From the NCBI RefSeq assembly GCF_019679475.1, contig NZ_JAIEZP010000001.1:3348001-3412000 (forward strand): 64,000 nt of DNA. The letters are read 5' to 3'. The notes below the pieces were generated by a model that was given only the letters and a program-made list of their open reading frames with translations, was not told the DNA's origin and did no database searches. A program made the translations under genes and the position numbers. Every line of letters starts with the position of its first letter. The stretch's first letter is position 1. The stretch is from Hyphomonas sediminis (GTDB lineage Bacteria; Pseudomonadota; Alphaproteobacteria; Caulobacterales; Hyphomonadaceae). Below, one piece after another: positions 26,297-35,024 of the stretch.

Positions 26297-29200
26297 CAGG
26301 CGTCGTCGATTGGGCAATCGGCCGGGCGAGGATGATCCTGACCATCCTCGTCTGCGTACTGATGGCGGGTACGGTCACCTACATAAACATGCCGAAGGAA
26401 GCCGATCCGGATATTCCGATCCCATTCGTTGCAATCACCGTTCCGCTGGCCGGCGTGACACCAGAAGACGCCGAGCGCCTTCTGGTGCGCCCCATCGAAC
26501 AGGAGATCCAGTCACTGGAAGGCCTGAAAACCTTCGATGCCTATGGCGCCGAGGGCGCTGCCCAACTCGTGCTCGAATTCGAGATTGACGCTGACATCGA
26601 TCAGGCCGTGCTCGACGTAAAAGACAAGGTGGACATGGCGAAACGCTATTTCCCCGACGACGCGCGCGAACCCATTGTGATGGAGTTCAACGCAGCGCAG
26701 TTCCCGGTGATGGTTGTCAACGTCTTCGGCGATGTTCCCGAGCGCGGCCTTGCCCGCATCGCGGAGAACCTGAAGGACCGCCTGGAAAGCAACGGCACCA
26801 TTCTGGAAGCCCGCGTGCAGGGAAAGCGCGAAGAGCTTCTGGAAATCATCGTCGATCCGGTAAAACTCGAAACCTACAACATCTCCTATCAGGAGATCAT
26901 GTCGGTCGTTTCCGCCAACAACCGGCTGGTTGCGGCAGGCTCGATCGAAACCGGAGAAGGCAGCTTTGCCGTCAAGGTGCCCGGCATTATCCGGAGCGGC
27001 GCTGACGCGCTGGCGTTGCCAGTTAAGCGCACCGATAATGCCGTCGTCACTCTGGGCGACGTGGCCGAAGTGCGCCGTACGTTCAAGGACCCAACAGGCT
27101 TTGCCACGTTCAATGGCGAAAACGCGCTGCTGATTGAAGTGGTCAAGCGCAGCGGCGCCAATATTCTCGATACGGCTAATTTTGTGCGCGAGGCGATTGC
27201 CATTGAGCAGGAAAGCTGGCCGCCGACGGTGAAAGCCGTTGTGACCTCCGATACATCAGAGATGATCGGAACTCAGCTCGGCCAGCTGCAAAGCTCCATC
27301 ATGACCGCCGTGCTGCTGGTGATGATCATCGTCGTTGCTGCGCTCGGCCTTCGCTCTGCGGCCTTGGTTGGGATCTCGATCCCGGCCACCTTTGTTATGG
27401 CATTCATCCTGCTTGCAGCGTTCGGCTACACGATCAACATGATGGTGATGTTCGGCCTCGTGATCGCGGTCGGCATGCTCGTCGATGGCGGCATCATCGT
27501 GGTTGAATATGCGGACCGGAAAATGGCCGAAGGCTTGAACAAGCGTGACGCCTACGCAATGGCTGGCAAGCGCATGTTCTGGCCGATCGTCAGCTCTGCG
27601 CTCACAACACTCGCTGCCTTCGTGCCGTTCCTGTTCTGGAACTCGATGCCCGGCAAGTTCATGGCGTATCTGCCAATTACGCTGATCTTTGTTCTTACGG
27701 CTTCTCTGATCTCTGCACTGATCTTCCTGCCTGTGCTCGGCTCCGTCTTTGGCGCACGCCCTGACGGTAAAAATGAAGACCTCGCCGCACTCGCCGCAGA
27801 TGCCGATCCGCGGAAGGCGAAAGGTTGGCTCGGCGCCTATGTGAAGGTTGTCAGCCAATCCATCCGCCGCCCGTTCCTGACCACAGGAATTGCCTTTGCC
27901 GGCGTCTTTCTGATCTTCATGTGGTTTGGTTCCGAACAACACAAATCGGAGCTTTTCCTGGATATCGAGCCCGAGCAGGCCTACGTCTTTGTTCAGGCAC
28001 AGGGCGCTCTCTCGGCTGCCGAGCAGGCAGACCTGGTCCGCCGCGCCGAAACAGAGATCGCAGACCTTGACGGGATCACCGCCATTTCCACCCGCGCTGG
28101 CGGTTCCAGCGGCGGCGTGCAAATGGACGCTGCAGGCGGCATGCCGGCAGACACGATCGGCCAGATCCTGATCGACCTGAAAACGAGCGCAGACGGTCCC
28201 TATAATGGCCGCCAAACGCTCGAGATCGTCCGTGAGCGCCTCAACAATGTTCCGGCGCTGCGCTTCCAGATCAGTCCGCGCGAACAGGGCCCGCCTGGCG
28301 GCAAAGACATTCAGGTCGCCCTCCTGGGCCTCGACAGAGCAGCCCTGGACCAGACCGCCGACCTTCTCCGGGGTTGGCTGGAAGCCCGCAGCGACCTGCG
28401 TGAAATCGATGACTCGCGGCCCCTGCCCGGCGTTGAATACCAGCTGACGGTCGACCGTGCCGAAGCAGGCAAGTTTGGTGTGGACGTCGCGCAGGTCGGC
28501 GCGGCCGTTCAACTCGTGACCAACGGCATTCTCGTCGGCCGCTACCGCCCGGACGATTCGAACGATGAACTCGATATCCGCGTTCGCTTCCCAGCCGACT
28601 CGCGTTCCGCCTCGGCAATCGACAGCCTGCGGATTGCAACACCGCAAGGCAACGTGCCGCTGTCGCTGTTCGTTGACCGGGAACCGGCGCCGCGCGTCTC
28701 AACCATTGAACGCCGTGAAGGCAAGCGCGTCATTTCCGTTCGCGCCAATGCGAAAGAACAAGGCGCAGGCGCCGCTGTGGTCGCTGAAATGAAAGCGTGG
28801 ATTGATACACAGGACCTGCCGGCAGGTGTCGAAGTCCGCTTTGAAGGCGCCGATGAAGACACGGCTGACGCAGCCGCCTTCTTCGGCGGGGCCGCACTTG
28901 CCGCGCTATTCATGATGGCGGTTATCCTGCTGTGGCAATACAATAACTTCTGGCAGGTGATCCTGACACTTTCGGCTGTAATCATTTCAACAGCGGGCGT
29001 CCTGGTCGGCATCAACCTTATTCTGCCTTATGTCAGTATCCTGATGATTGGAACCGGCATCGTCGCGCTGGCAGGTATCGTCGTGAACAACAACATCGTG
29101 CTGATCGACACCTACAACCGGCTTCTGTCTGATGGCCGTGATCCTGAGGAAGCTGCGCTTGCAACGGCGGCGCAGCGTATTCGCCCTATCCTGCTGACTA

Positions 29201-29520
29201 CCGGAACGACGGTTTGCGGCCTTCTGCCAATGATGCTGATGCTCAGCGTCAATTTCCGCGAAGGCGCCATCAATGTGGGCGGCGCGAGCGCTGAATGGTG
29301 GGTCCAGCTTGCCACCGCTGTCGTGTTTGGCCTGGCGTTCTCAACGACCATGATCCTGCTGGTAACGCCGTCCTGGCTTCTGGTGCCCTACCGCGTCCAG
29401 AGCCGCCTGAAGAAGATCTTCAGAAACCGCAAGCCGAGCGCAAGTGCGTCTTCCAGCGGTGAGGGGGCTGCCGAGGAAACGCAGGACAAGGACGGACATA
29501 TCCTGCCTGCAGCGGAGTAA
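26293..29520 (+). CDS. RND-family efflux permease
   Basis: A 1075-residue, proton-driven inner-membrane transporter of the AcrB superfamily with 12 predicted helices and two large periplasmic loops. The proton-relay site of the fourth helix reads GMLVDGGIIVVEY (Asp398), with Gly where many drug exporters have a second Asp. The other half has NNNIVLIDTYN and GTTVCGLLPMM. A charged Ser-rich tail ends the protein. It overlaps the adaptor gene by four bases. Substrate unknown; the single Asp suggests a subgroup other than classic HAE-1 drug pumps. Confidence 0.94.
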   Translation: MTGVVDWAIGRARMILTILVCVLMAGTVTYINMPKEADPDIPIPFVAITVPLAGVTPEDAERLLVRPIEQEIQSLEGLKTFDAYGAEGAAQLVLEFEIDADIDQAVLDVKDKVDMAKRYFPDDAREPIVMEFNAAQFPVMVVNVFGDVPERGLARIAENLKDRLESNGTILEARVQGKREELLEIIVDPVKLETYNISYQEIMSVVSANNRLVAAGSIETGEGSFAVKVPGIIRSGADALALPVKRTDNAVVTLGDVAEVRRTFKDPTGFATFNGENALLIEVVKRSGANILDTANFVREAIAIEQESWPPTVKAVVTSDTSEMIGTQLGQLQSSIMTAVLLVMIIVVAALGLRSAALVGISIPATFVMAFILLAAFGYTINMMVMFGLVIAVGMLVDGGIIVVEYADRKMAEGLNKRDAYAMAGKRMFWPIVSSALTTLAAFVPFLFWNSMPGKFMAYLPITLIFVLTASLISALIFLPVLGSVFGARPDGKNEDLAALAADADPRKAKGWLGAYVKVVSQSIRRPFLTTGIAFAGVFLIFMWFGSEQHKSELFLDIEPEQAYVFVQAQGALSAAEQADLVRRAETEIADLDGITAISTRAGGSSGGVQMDAAGGMPADTIGQILIDLKTSADGPYNGRQTLEIVRERLNNVPALRFQISPREQGPPGGKDIQVALLGLDRAALDQTADLLRGWLEARSDLREIDDSRPLPGVEYQLTVDRAEAGKFGVDVAQVGAAVQLVTNGILVGRYRPDDSNDELDIRVRFPADSRSASAIDSLRIATPQGNVPLSLFVDREPAPRVSTIERREGKRVISVRANAKEQGAGAAVVAEMKAWIDTQDLPAGVEVRFEGADEDTADAAAFFGGAALAALFMMAVILLWQYNNFWQVILTLSAVIISTAGVLVGINLILPYVSILMIGTGIVALAGIVVNNNIVLIDTYNRLLSDGRDPEEAALATAAQRIRPILLTTGTTVCGLLPMMLMLSVNFREGAINVGGASAEWWVQLATAVVFGLAFSTTMILLVTPSWLLVPYRVQSRLKKIFRNRKPSASASSSGEGAAEETQDKDGHILPAAE

Positions 29521-29530
29521 CCTGCGAAGG

Positions 29531-29812
29531 TTATTCCGCCGGCCGGATGCGGTAGACGACCGTTGCCGTCATCACGACGCCACCAGGCCCGCTGGCCGAT
29601 CCGCTGGTGAAGAGGATCGTGCGGGTCTTGCGATCGATGCGGGGCGCATAGGTGAGATCCGCCGCGCTGCTGGCGGTTGCCGACAGGTCCAGCGTTACAG
29701 AAACCAGATCGAGTTCGTCAGGCGCGCATTGCGCTTCGGCATCGGCGCGGATCGCCTGCATCAGGCGCACGGCGATGGCTTCATCGGCGCGCAAGGTGTC
29801 GGTCGTGGTCAT
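29531..29812 (-). CDS. Small hypothetical protein
   Basis: A 93-residue protein that I do not recognise. It is alpha-beta in character, with no signal peptide, beginning with a helical acidic stretch (MTTTDTLRADEAIAVRLMQ) and ending in beta strands (VVMTATVVYRIRPAE). The ATG at 29812 has a GAGGG ribosome-binding site, which lies inside the palindrome at 29819-29840. It ends ten bases from the convergent efflux permease stop. Confidence 0.65.
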   Translation of the reverse strand: MTTTDTLRADEAIAVRLMQAIRADAEAQCAPDELDLVSVTLDLSATASSAADLTYAPRIDRKTRTILFTSGSASGPGGVVMTATVVYRIRPAE

Positions 29813-29818
29813 GAGCTA

Positions 29819-29840
29819 CCCTCGTCAGTCCTGACGAGGG
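29819..29840 (-). promoter_or_regulatory. Palindrome covering the ribosome-binding site of the 93-residue gene
   Basis: CCCTCGTCAG-TC-CTGACGAGGG, ten perfect base pairs with a two-base centre. In the minus-strand transcript the GAGGG arm is the likely Shine-Dalgarno. As DNA it would suit a dimeric regulator; as RNA a loop of two is too small, so the stem would be shorter. Confidence 0.5.
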
Positions 29841-29897
29841 GCTGTAGCGGTCTTGAGCTGAGTTGAAAAGACCGGCCCGTACGTCAGGCAGTCGAGG

Positions 29898-30335
29898 TCA
29901 GGCAGCGCGGGCGGCAGCAGCGGCGGCTGTTTCACCGTCGTGCGCAATGATGGCGCTGAGCGTGCCCATGCCTTCAATGCCATAGGTGTCTTTCATCCAG
30001 GCACCGATGACGGGCAGCATGCGCGCAAGACCATCATGGCCAAGGCCAGCATCCAGCAGCGCGCTGAACATGTCTTCTACAACGCAGCGGCGTCCGCCAG
30101 GCGTGCGCTCGATGAGGCGGGCAATCTCGCCGGTCGGCGCGCCGATCTCGGCCCCGACCTGCGCAGACAATGCCCGCGTGCCGGGAATCGACCGGAATAC
30201 CGCTTCTGCAAGCGGAGCACCCTGACGATCTGCAGAGTTCAGCAGGATGCCGAACGCCTTGCTCGCGAGGGGTGCCTCGAGACCATTGGTGTTAGCGATG
30301 TGCTCTATGAGATCAGTCATCATGGGCGAAGGCAC
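29898..30335 (-). CDS. Hypothetical helical protein
   Basis: A 145-residue, mostly helical protein without a signal peptide. Segments such as NTNGLEAPLASKAFGILLN and DAGLGHDGLARMLPVIGAWM give amphipathic helices. There is a weak resemblance in helix pattern to DUF2780-type proteins, but I would not assign it. It ends in a run of Ala (TAAAAAARAA). The start could also be the ATG at 30323 or 30320. Confidence 0.6.
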   Translation of the reverse strand: MPSPMMTDLIEHIANTNGLEAPLASKAFGILLNSADRQGAPLAEAVFRSIPGTRALSAQVGAEIGAPTGEIARLIERTPGGRRCVVEDMFSALLDAGLGHDGLARMLPVIGAWMKDTYGIEGMGTLSAIIAHDGETAAAAAARAA

Positions 30336-30509
30336 TCCTAAGGTCCGATGGCCTCGAGACCTGCTACTAAGCTCAGGTGTGGTTTCCGATTTCTGAATCA
30401 GATGAATCTTTTTGGGCCAGCGATGAAGAAAGAGATTAAGCGCTGTTAGGCCGGGGTAAACAAAACAACTCCCCCTGTTTACCTATGCCACTCACAACGA
30501 GGCCCGAAC

Positions 30510-31490
30510 ATGATCCGCATCGGCATTCTCGGCGCGGCCAAAATCGCCCCGAAGTCATTGATTCCACAAGTGAAGCGGCGCTCTGACTGTATCGTTTCCG
30601 CGATTGCCGCGCGAGATACAGAGCGGGCACGCGCGTACGCACAAAGCCATGCCATTCCAGAAGTTGTGGAAAGCTACGAAGCACTGATTTCGCACCCCGA
30701 GATCGACCTCATCTACAACGCCTTGCCGCCACACCAGCACGCGAGCCTCTCCATCGCCGCTCTGGAAGCGGGCAAGCATGTCCTGTGCGAGAAGCCCTTT
30801 GCGATGAATGTCAGCGAAGCTCGCCAAATGGTGGACACCGCTACACGCGCAGACCGGCATCTGATCGAAGGGTTCCACTATCGCTTCCATCCGATGTTTC
30901 TCGACATTCTGGACAAGGTGCGCAGCGGAGCAATCGGACGTCTCTGCGCCATGAAGGCAGAGTTCTCGGTCGCCATTCCATTTTCCACCGACGAGCTGCG
31001 TCACCGCCCCGATCTCGGTGGCGGTGCCATAATGGATCTTGGCTGCTATCCCTTGCATTGGCTGCGGACGGTCGCGGGAACCGAGCCCCGCCTCATCTCG
31101 ACCGACATGACGCAAGGCGCGCCCGGTATCGACCTGGTGACAGAAGCGCTGATGGAGTTTCCCGGAGGCATCCCAGCCCGCCTGCGGACCTCAATGAAGC
31201 CCGACCAGAAGTTCCGCGCCGTCCTGGCAATCAAGGGCAGCGAAGGCATACTCCGCGCAAACAACCCGATCCATCCAACTCTCGGAAACTCGATTTCTAT
31301 CCAGCGCGGAACGGACATAACGCGTTATACCACAGACGGAGAAACGACCTTCGACTACCAGCTCGCGCACGTCCTCGACGTAATCGCGGGGAAAGCTGAA
31401 CCGCTTACAGGCGGCGAAGACGCCGTTGCGAACATGGCGATGATCGATGCGATCTATGAAGCTGGCGGCCTGAGCCCCAGAGGCCTGTGA
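30510..31490 (+). CDS. Gfo/Idh/MocA family NAD(P)-dependent oxidoreductase
   Basis: A 326-residue cytoplasmic enzyme. The N-terminal Rossmann fold begins RIGILGAAKIAPKSL, and the family-wide LCEKPFAMN motif is near residue 92, holding the catalytic Lys. The C-terminal half has the alpha-beta substrate domain (GGGAIMDLGCYPLHWL). Such enzymes act on sugars or sugar-like compounds; trans-1,2-dihydrobenzene-diol dehydrogenase-like members are close in pattern. Substrate not determinable. Confidence 0.9.
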   Translation: MIRIGILGAAKIAPKSLIPQVKRRSDCIVSAIAARDTERARAYAQSHAIPEVVESYEALISHPEIDLIYNALPPHQHASLSIAALEAGKHVLCEKPFAMNVSEARQMVDTATRADRHLIEGFHYRFHPMFLDILDKVRSGAIGRLCAMKAEFSVAIPFSTDELRHRPDLGGGAIMDLGCYPLHWLRTVAGTEPRLISTDMTQGAPGIDLVTEALMEFPGGIPARLRTSMKPDQKFRAVLAIKGSEGILRANNPIHPTLGNSISIQRGTDITRYTTDGETTFDYQLAHVLDVIAGKAEPLTGGEDAVANMAMIDAIYEAGGLSPRGL

Positions 31491-33380
31491 TCAGGCGCTG
31501 TCCTGCGCCAACTCGATCCACTCTTCCACTTCGTCCTCTTCCAGCGTTTCGCCAGGTCGCAGCACACGGGAGCCTTCGGAGGTCTGCAGGAACTCCATTG
31601 CCAGCTCGAAGATGGTTGTGGCTGAGGCGTTGGCGAGATCTTCGCGGGAGGAAATCCCCGCCCCAACCAGCAACTGCACATCATGCACGCGCAGACCGGG
31701 CACTTCCATCATCAGCGTCGCCTGCATTTGCCAGGTCTCGATTGCGTCTACGGAAATGTAGCGCACATCGACCAGCTCGGCTGTCTCGTCGGGATCGCAA
31801 ATGATCAGATCACCAACTGTTTCGATCCCAGCCTTGGCGAGGTAAGCGGCCGTTTTCGGACCAATGGAAGGCGCTTCGACAACGGGCGATTCAAATGTCA
31901 GCGAAGCGCGGCGGTGACTGGCGGAAACCGGCGCAACGATTGCGGGCGGCGGCGCGGCCTCGTCCTCCTCATCCAGACCTTCTTCAGTAGAGGCCTCCTC
32001 GTCGGCCTCTGCATCAAATTCCTGTTCGTCATCCTCTTCGTCTTCAAAGTCTTCGGCTTCCGCGTCGAACTCTTCTTCGTCGTCTTCTACATCATCCTCA
32101 TATTCGGCTTCAGCTTCGTATTCGTCTTCTTCGCCGACGTCCTCATCGTCAAAGTCCTCATCCGCTGCGTCGTCGATCTCTTCTTCCAGATCGTCGTCGC
32201 CTGAGGCTCCGTCTTCGAACTCCTCAGCGTCATCGTCTTCCGAGAGCTCGGCTTCGTCTTCAGCCGCGACATCCGCTTCTTCGATGTCGGCTTCTTCAGC
32301 TGCGGCTTCTTCTACGACATCGACTTCTTGGATTTCCTCGACAAGGGTGACAACCTCTTCCTCAACCACGTGCTCCGCCTCGCCGGCATCAGCGCCCTCG
32401 AGAATCGACTGAATGTTGCCGTCACGCTCCGTTCCGATCGGCTGGATGGGCTCAGCATTCAGCGTTTTCATGGAAATGCGGCGGACTTCCTTGGCGTGCA
32501 TCTCACGGACCGCCTTGTCATCCTCCGGCAGGGCACGGATGACCTTCCCTGTCTTCTGGAATTCCTTGTACATCTTCTCGACCTGGGCGCGGTCGCCCAT
32601 GTCTTCGAGCTTCGCCGTGATCCAACGCAGCGGAATATCCAGTGTCTCGATATAACCCTGCAGTATCAGGTGCACCTTGGGCGGGGCAACGGCGGCTTCC
32701 TCAATGGCGCGCGTCATGATCTTGGCAAAGCCCGCCGTCGCATAGGACACAAGGTCGGCAATGGCCGCGCGCATCGTCTCGTCCAGGCCCGACGGCGGAT
32801 CGGAAACGCCGGCGTCGAGATCGTAATGGCCGATGAACACATCATAGTATGCGTGCGACCGCAGGGCGCCGATGCGCACCATGTCGGATACGAAGCCGAG
32901 CCCTTCGGGAACTTCGACTTCCGGATAGCCATTCTTCGCAATCCGCGCATCGGTATCGGCACGTGACTTGGCGATGCTCCACTCTACCGCCCGGTGGATT
33001 ACGTTTTCCGCCTCGGTCTGGCCGGTGTGAAATGGCTGGATCGGGTCAGCATAATAATGGCTGAGCACACCGAACGCCCAGGCTGCGTCGCTCCAGCGCT
33101 TGCGGCGCAAAAGGTCTACGGAAATCGCATACCACTCGGCCGCCTTGGCGCGTGCGCCGCCCCACTCGCCCTCGCCCACATGCAGCACATGGTTCTTGAA
33201 ATCCTTGAACGTATCGTCGGGCGCCTTGGCGCCTTTGAGCAGGTGTTCATGGTGGACCAGCATGAGCGACTTCCAGCCCTCTGCACTATCCCCTTCGATC
33301 AGGGACAGCGCATCAAAGGCGATGAAGTGATGGGTCGAGCGGCAGCGGTGGCCGCGGATCACGCGTTCAAGCAGGGTCAT
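31491..33380 (-). CDS. Zinc phospholipase C-like / acidic linker / DUF4332 fusion protein
   Basis: A 629-residue protein with three parts. Residues 1-290 resemble the zinc-dependent phospholipase C / S1-P1 nuclease fold. The metal ligand order H108-x3-D112-x5-H118 and H129-x3-E133 is intact, and earlier His (STHHF) fits the rest of the site. Residues about 330-475 are a highly acidic stretch of Glu and Asp. Residues about 505-610 resemble DUF4332, a helix-hairpin-helix-like domain (APSIGPKTAAYLAKAGIETV and a second PGLRVHDVQLLVGAGI). No signal peptide is visible. The ATG at 33380 was chosen over a GTG at 33419. Function is unassigned. Confidence 0.78.
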   Translation of the reverse strand: MTLLERVIRGHRCRSTHHFIAFDALSLIEGDSAEGWKSLMLVHHEHLLKGAKAPDDTFKDFKNHVLHVGEGEWGGARAKAAEWYAISVDLLRRKRWSDAAWAFGVLSHYYADPIQPFHTGQTEAENVIHRAVEWSIAKSRADTDARIAKNGYPEVEVPEGLGFVSDMVRIGALRSHAYYDVFIGHYDLDAGVSDPPSGLDETMRAAIADLVSYATAGFAKIMTRAIEEAAVAPPKVHLILQGYIETLDIPLRWITAKLEDMGDRAQVEKMYKEFQKTGKVIRALPEDDKAVREMHAKEVRRISMKTLNAEPIQPIGTERDGNIQSILEGADAGEAEHVVEEEVVTLVEEIQEVDVVEEAAAEEADIEEADVAAEDEAELSEDDDAEEFEDGASGDDDLEEEIDDAADEDFDDEDVGEEDEYEAEAEYEDDVEDDEEEFDAEAEDFEDEEDDEQEFDAEADEEASTEEGLDEEDEAAPPPAIVAPVSASHRRASLTFESPVVEAPSIGPKTAAYLAKAGIETVGDLIICDPDETAELVDVRYISVDAIETWQMQATLMMEVPGLRVHDVQLLVGAGISSREDLANASATTIFELAMEFLQTSEGSRVLRPGETLEEDEVEEWIELAQDSA

Positions 33381-33597
33381 GGTCTCATCCTGAGAGCAAA
33401 TCAACAGACCATTCCTCACCTGAATTGGTGAACGCGTTGTTAACCTTATGCAGCCCGCAGCGCTTGGCAGGGCCGCCTTTCACATGCTAGTTCCCGGTCA
33501 TCGCAACAGGCGCTGAGCGCGGCCGTCTGCCGGTTTTCCGGAGAGGCAACCGCGGCGCGACCAGTTCCTGTGCGCGGGGCATGTGCCAACAAGGCCC

Positions 33598-33626
33598 CAC
33601 TCCCAGGGACGTTTCAGCCGGGAGTG
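33598..33626 (+). promoter_or_regulatory. Hairpin over the tryptophanase ribosome-binding site
   Basis: CACTCCC (33598-33604) can pair with GGGAGTG (33620-33626). The second arm contains GGGAG, the only good Shine-Dalgarno before the ATG at 33632. A seven-base stem with a 15-base loop would hide it. Confidence 0.45.
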
Positions 33627-33631
33627 CCCCC

Positions 33632-34996
33632 ATGAAGACCATCATCGAACCTTTCCGCATCAAATCGGTAGAGCCGATCCGCATGACGACCCGCGCAGAG
33701 CGCGAGCGCCTGCTGGCCAAGGCCGGCTACAACCTTTTCAAGCTGCATTCCGATGATGTCATCATCGACCTGCTGACCGACAGCGGCACTTCGGCCATGA
33801 GCGCGGCCCAATGGGGCGCCGTGATGACGGGCGATGAAAGCTATGCCGGCGCGCCGAGCTTCTATCGCTTCGAGGCGGCGGTGAAGGACCTGATGGACTT
33901 CGCCCACATCATCCCCGCCCACCAGGGCCGGGCAGCCGAACACCTCCTCTTCACGCTGATCGCCAAGAAAGGCGACCTCATCCCCTCCAACACCCATTTC
34001 GACACCACCCGCGGCAATATCGAAGCAATGGGCGCCGAGGCGCTGGACATTCCAATCGCTGAAGGCCGCGTCCCTTCGCTCGACCATCCCTTCAAGGGCA
34101 ACATGGATCTCGTCGCCCTGCAGAAAGTGCTGGAGGAACAAGGCGCGCGCATTCCCGCCGTGATGATGACCATCACCAACAATGCCGGCGGCGGCCAGCC
34201 CGTCAGCCTGGAAAACATTCGCGGCGCCGCCGCCCTCGCCAAACAGTTCGGCAAGGCCTTCTATATCGATGGCTGCCGGTTTGCGGAGAATGCGTGGTTC
34301 ATCAAGCTGCGCGAAGAGGGACAAAAAGAGCGCTCCATCAAGGACATCGTCCGGGACACCTTCGCCCTCGCCGACGGCATGACGATGAGCGCCAAGAAGG
34401 ATGCCTTTGCCAATATCGGCGGTTGGCTCGCGCTGAACGACGATGCCTTGGCAGAGCGCGCGCGCACGCTTCTGATCCAGACCGAAGGCTTCCCGACCTA
34501 TGGCGGCCTTGCGGGACGTGATCTGGACGCCATCGCGCAGGGCCTCAAGGAAATCGTCGACGAAGATTACCTCCGCTACCGGGTACGGACGAACTCCTAT
34601 ATCGCAGAGCGGCTCGATGCGCTGGGCGTGCCGGTGGTGAAGCCCGCTGGCGGCCATGCCGTGTTCATCGATGCCCGCGCCTTCCTGCCCCATATCCCGC
34701 CACTGGAATATCCCGGCCAGGCGCTCACCTGCGCCATGTATGAAACGGGCGGCATCCGCGCCTGCGAAATCGGCACTGTCATGTTCGGACGCAAGCCCGA
34801 TGGCAGCGAAGCCCCCGGCGCGATGGACCTCGTCCGTCTGGCCATGCCACGGCGCGTCTACACCCAGAGCCATGCCGACTATGTTGTTGAAGTCCTCGAA
34901 GAAGTCGCCGCGACGAAGGAGAAGCTGAAAGGCCTGCGCATCGTGAAGGAGCCACCGATGATGCGCCACTTCACAGCTGAATTCAGCCCGCTCTGA
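33632..34996 (+). CDS. tnaA: Tryptophanase (beta-eliminating lyase family)
   Basis: A PLP enzyme cleaving tryptophan to indole, pyruvate and ammonia, 454 residues. N-terminal EPFRIKSVEP, IDLLTDSGT, AHQGRAAEHL, the PLP Lys256 in SAKKDAF, and EGFPTYGGLAGRD are shared by tryptophanase and tyrosine phenol-lyase. The position that is the diagnostic Arg in tyrosine phenol-lyases is Ile here (RACEIGTVMFG), as in tryptophanase (RAVEIGS). I therefore favour tryptophanase, though other local segments resemble phenol-lyase. The ATG at 33632 follows GGGAG. No tryptophan permease or evident tnaC leader is next to it. Confidence 0.82.
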   Translation: MKTIIEPFRIKSVEPIRMTTRAERERLLAKAGYNLFKLHSDDVIIDLLTDSGTSAMSAAQWGAVMTGDESYAGAPSFYRFEAAVKDLMDFAHIIPAHQGRAAEHLLFTLIAKKGDLIPSNTHFDTTRGNIEAMGAEALDIPIAEGRVPSLDHPFKGNMDLVALQKVLEEQGARIPAVMMTITNNAGGGQPVSLENIRGAAALAKQFGKAFYIDGCRFAENAWFIKLREEGQKERSIKDIVRDTFALADGMTMSAKKDAFANIGGWLALNDDALAERARTLLIQTEGFPTYGGLAGRDLDAIAQGLKEIVDEDYLRYRVRTNSYIAERLDALGVPVVKPAGGHAVFIDARAFLPHIPPLEYPGQALTCAMYETGGIRACEIGTVMFGRKPDGSEAPGAMDLVRLAMPRRVYTQSHADYVVEVLEEVAATKEKLKGLRIVKEPPMMRHFTAEFSPL

Positions 34997-35024
34997 CCAT
35001 CAGGCGTCCCACCACAGGACAGGA

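Noticed and set aside
27256..28647. A 463-residue minus-strand frame inside the RND permease gene
   Set aside because: It is a high-GC shadow with Cys/His/Asp-rich unfamily-like sequence, covering a clear permease.
33384..33394. An extra CTCATCCTGAG copy of the interspersed repeat
   Set aside because: Only 11 bases match and the following sequence differs, so chance is likely.
33381..33631. A TnaC-type leader peptide before the tryptophanase gene
   Set aside because: No short open frame with Trp and Asp-Pro features and a ribosome-binding site was found on the plus strand.
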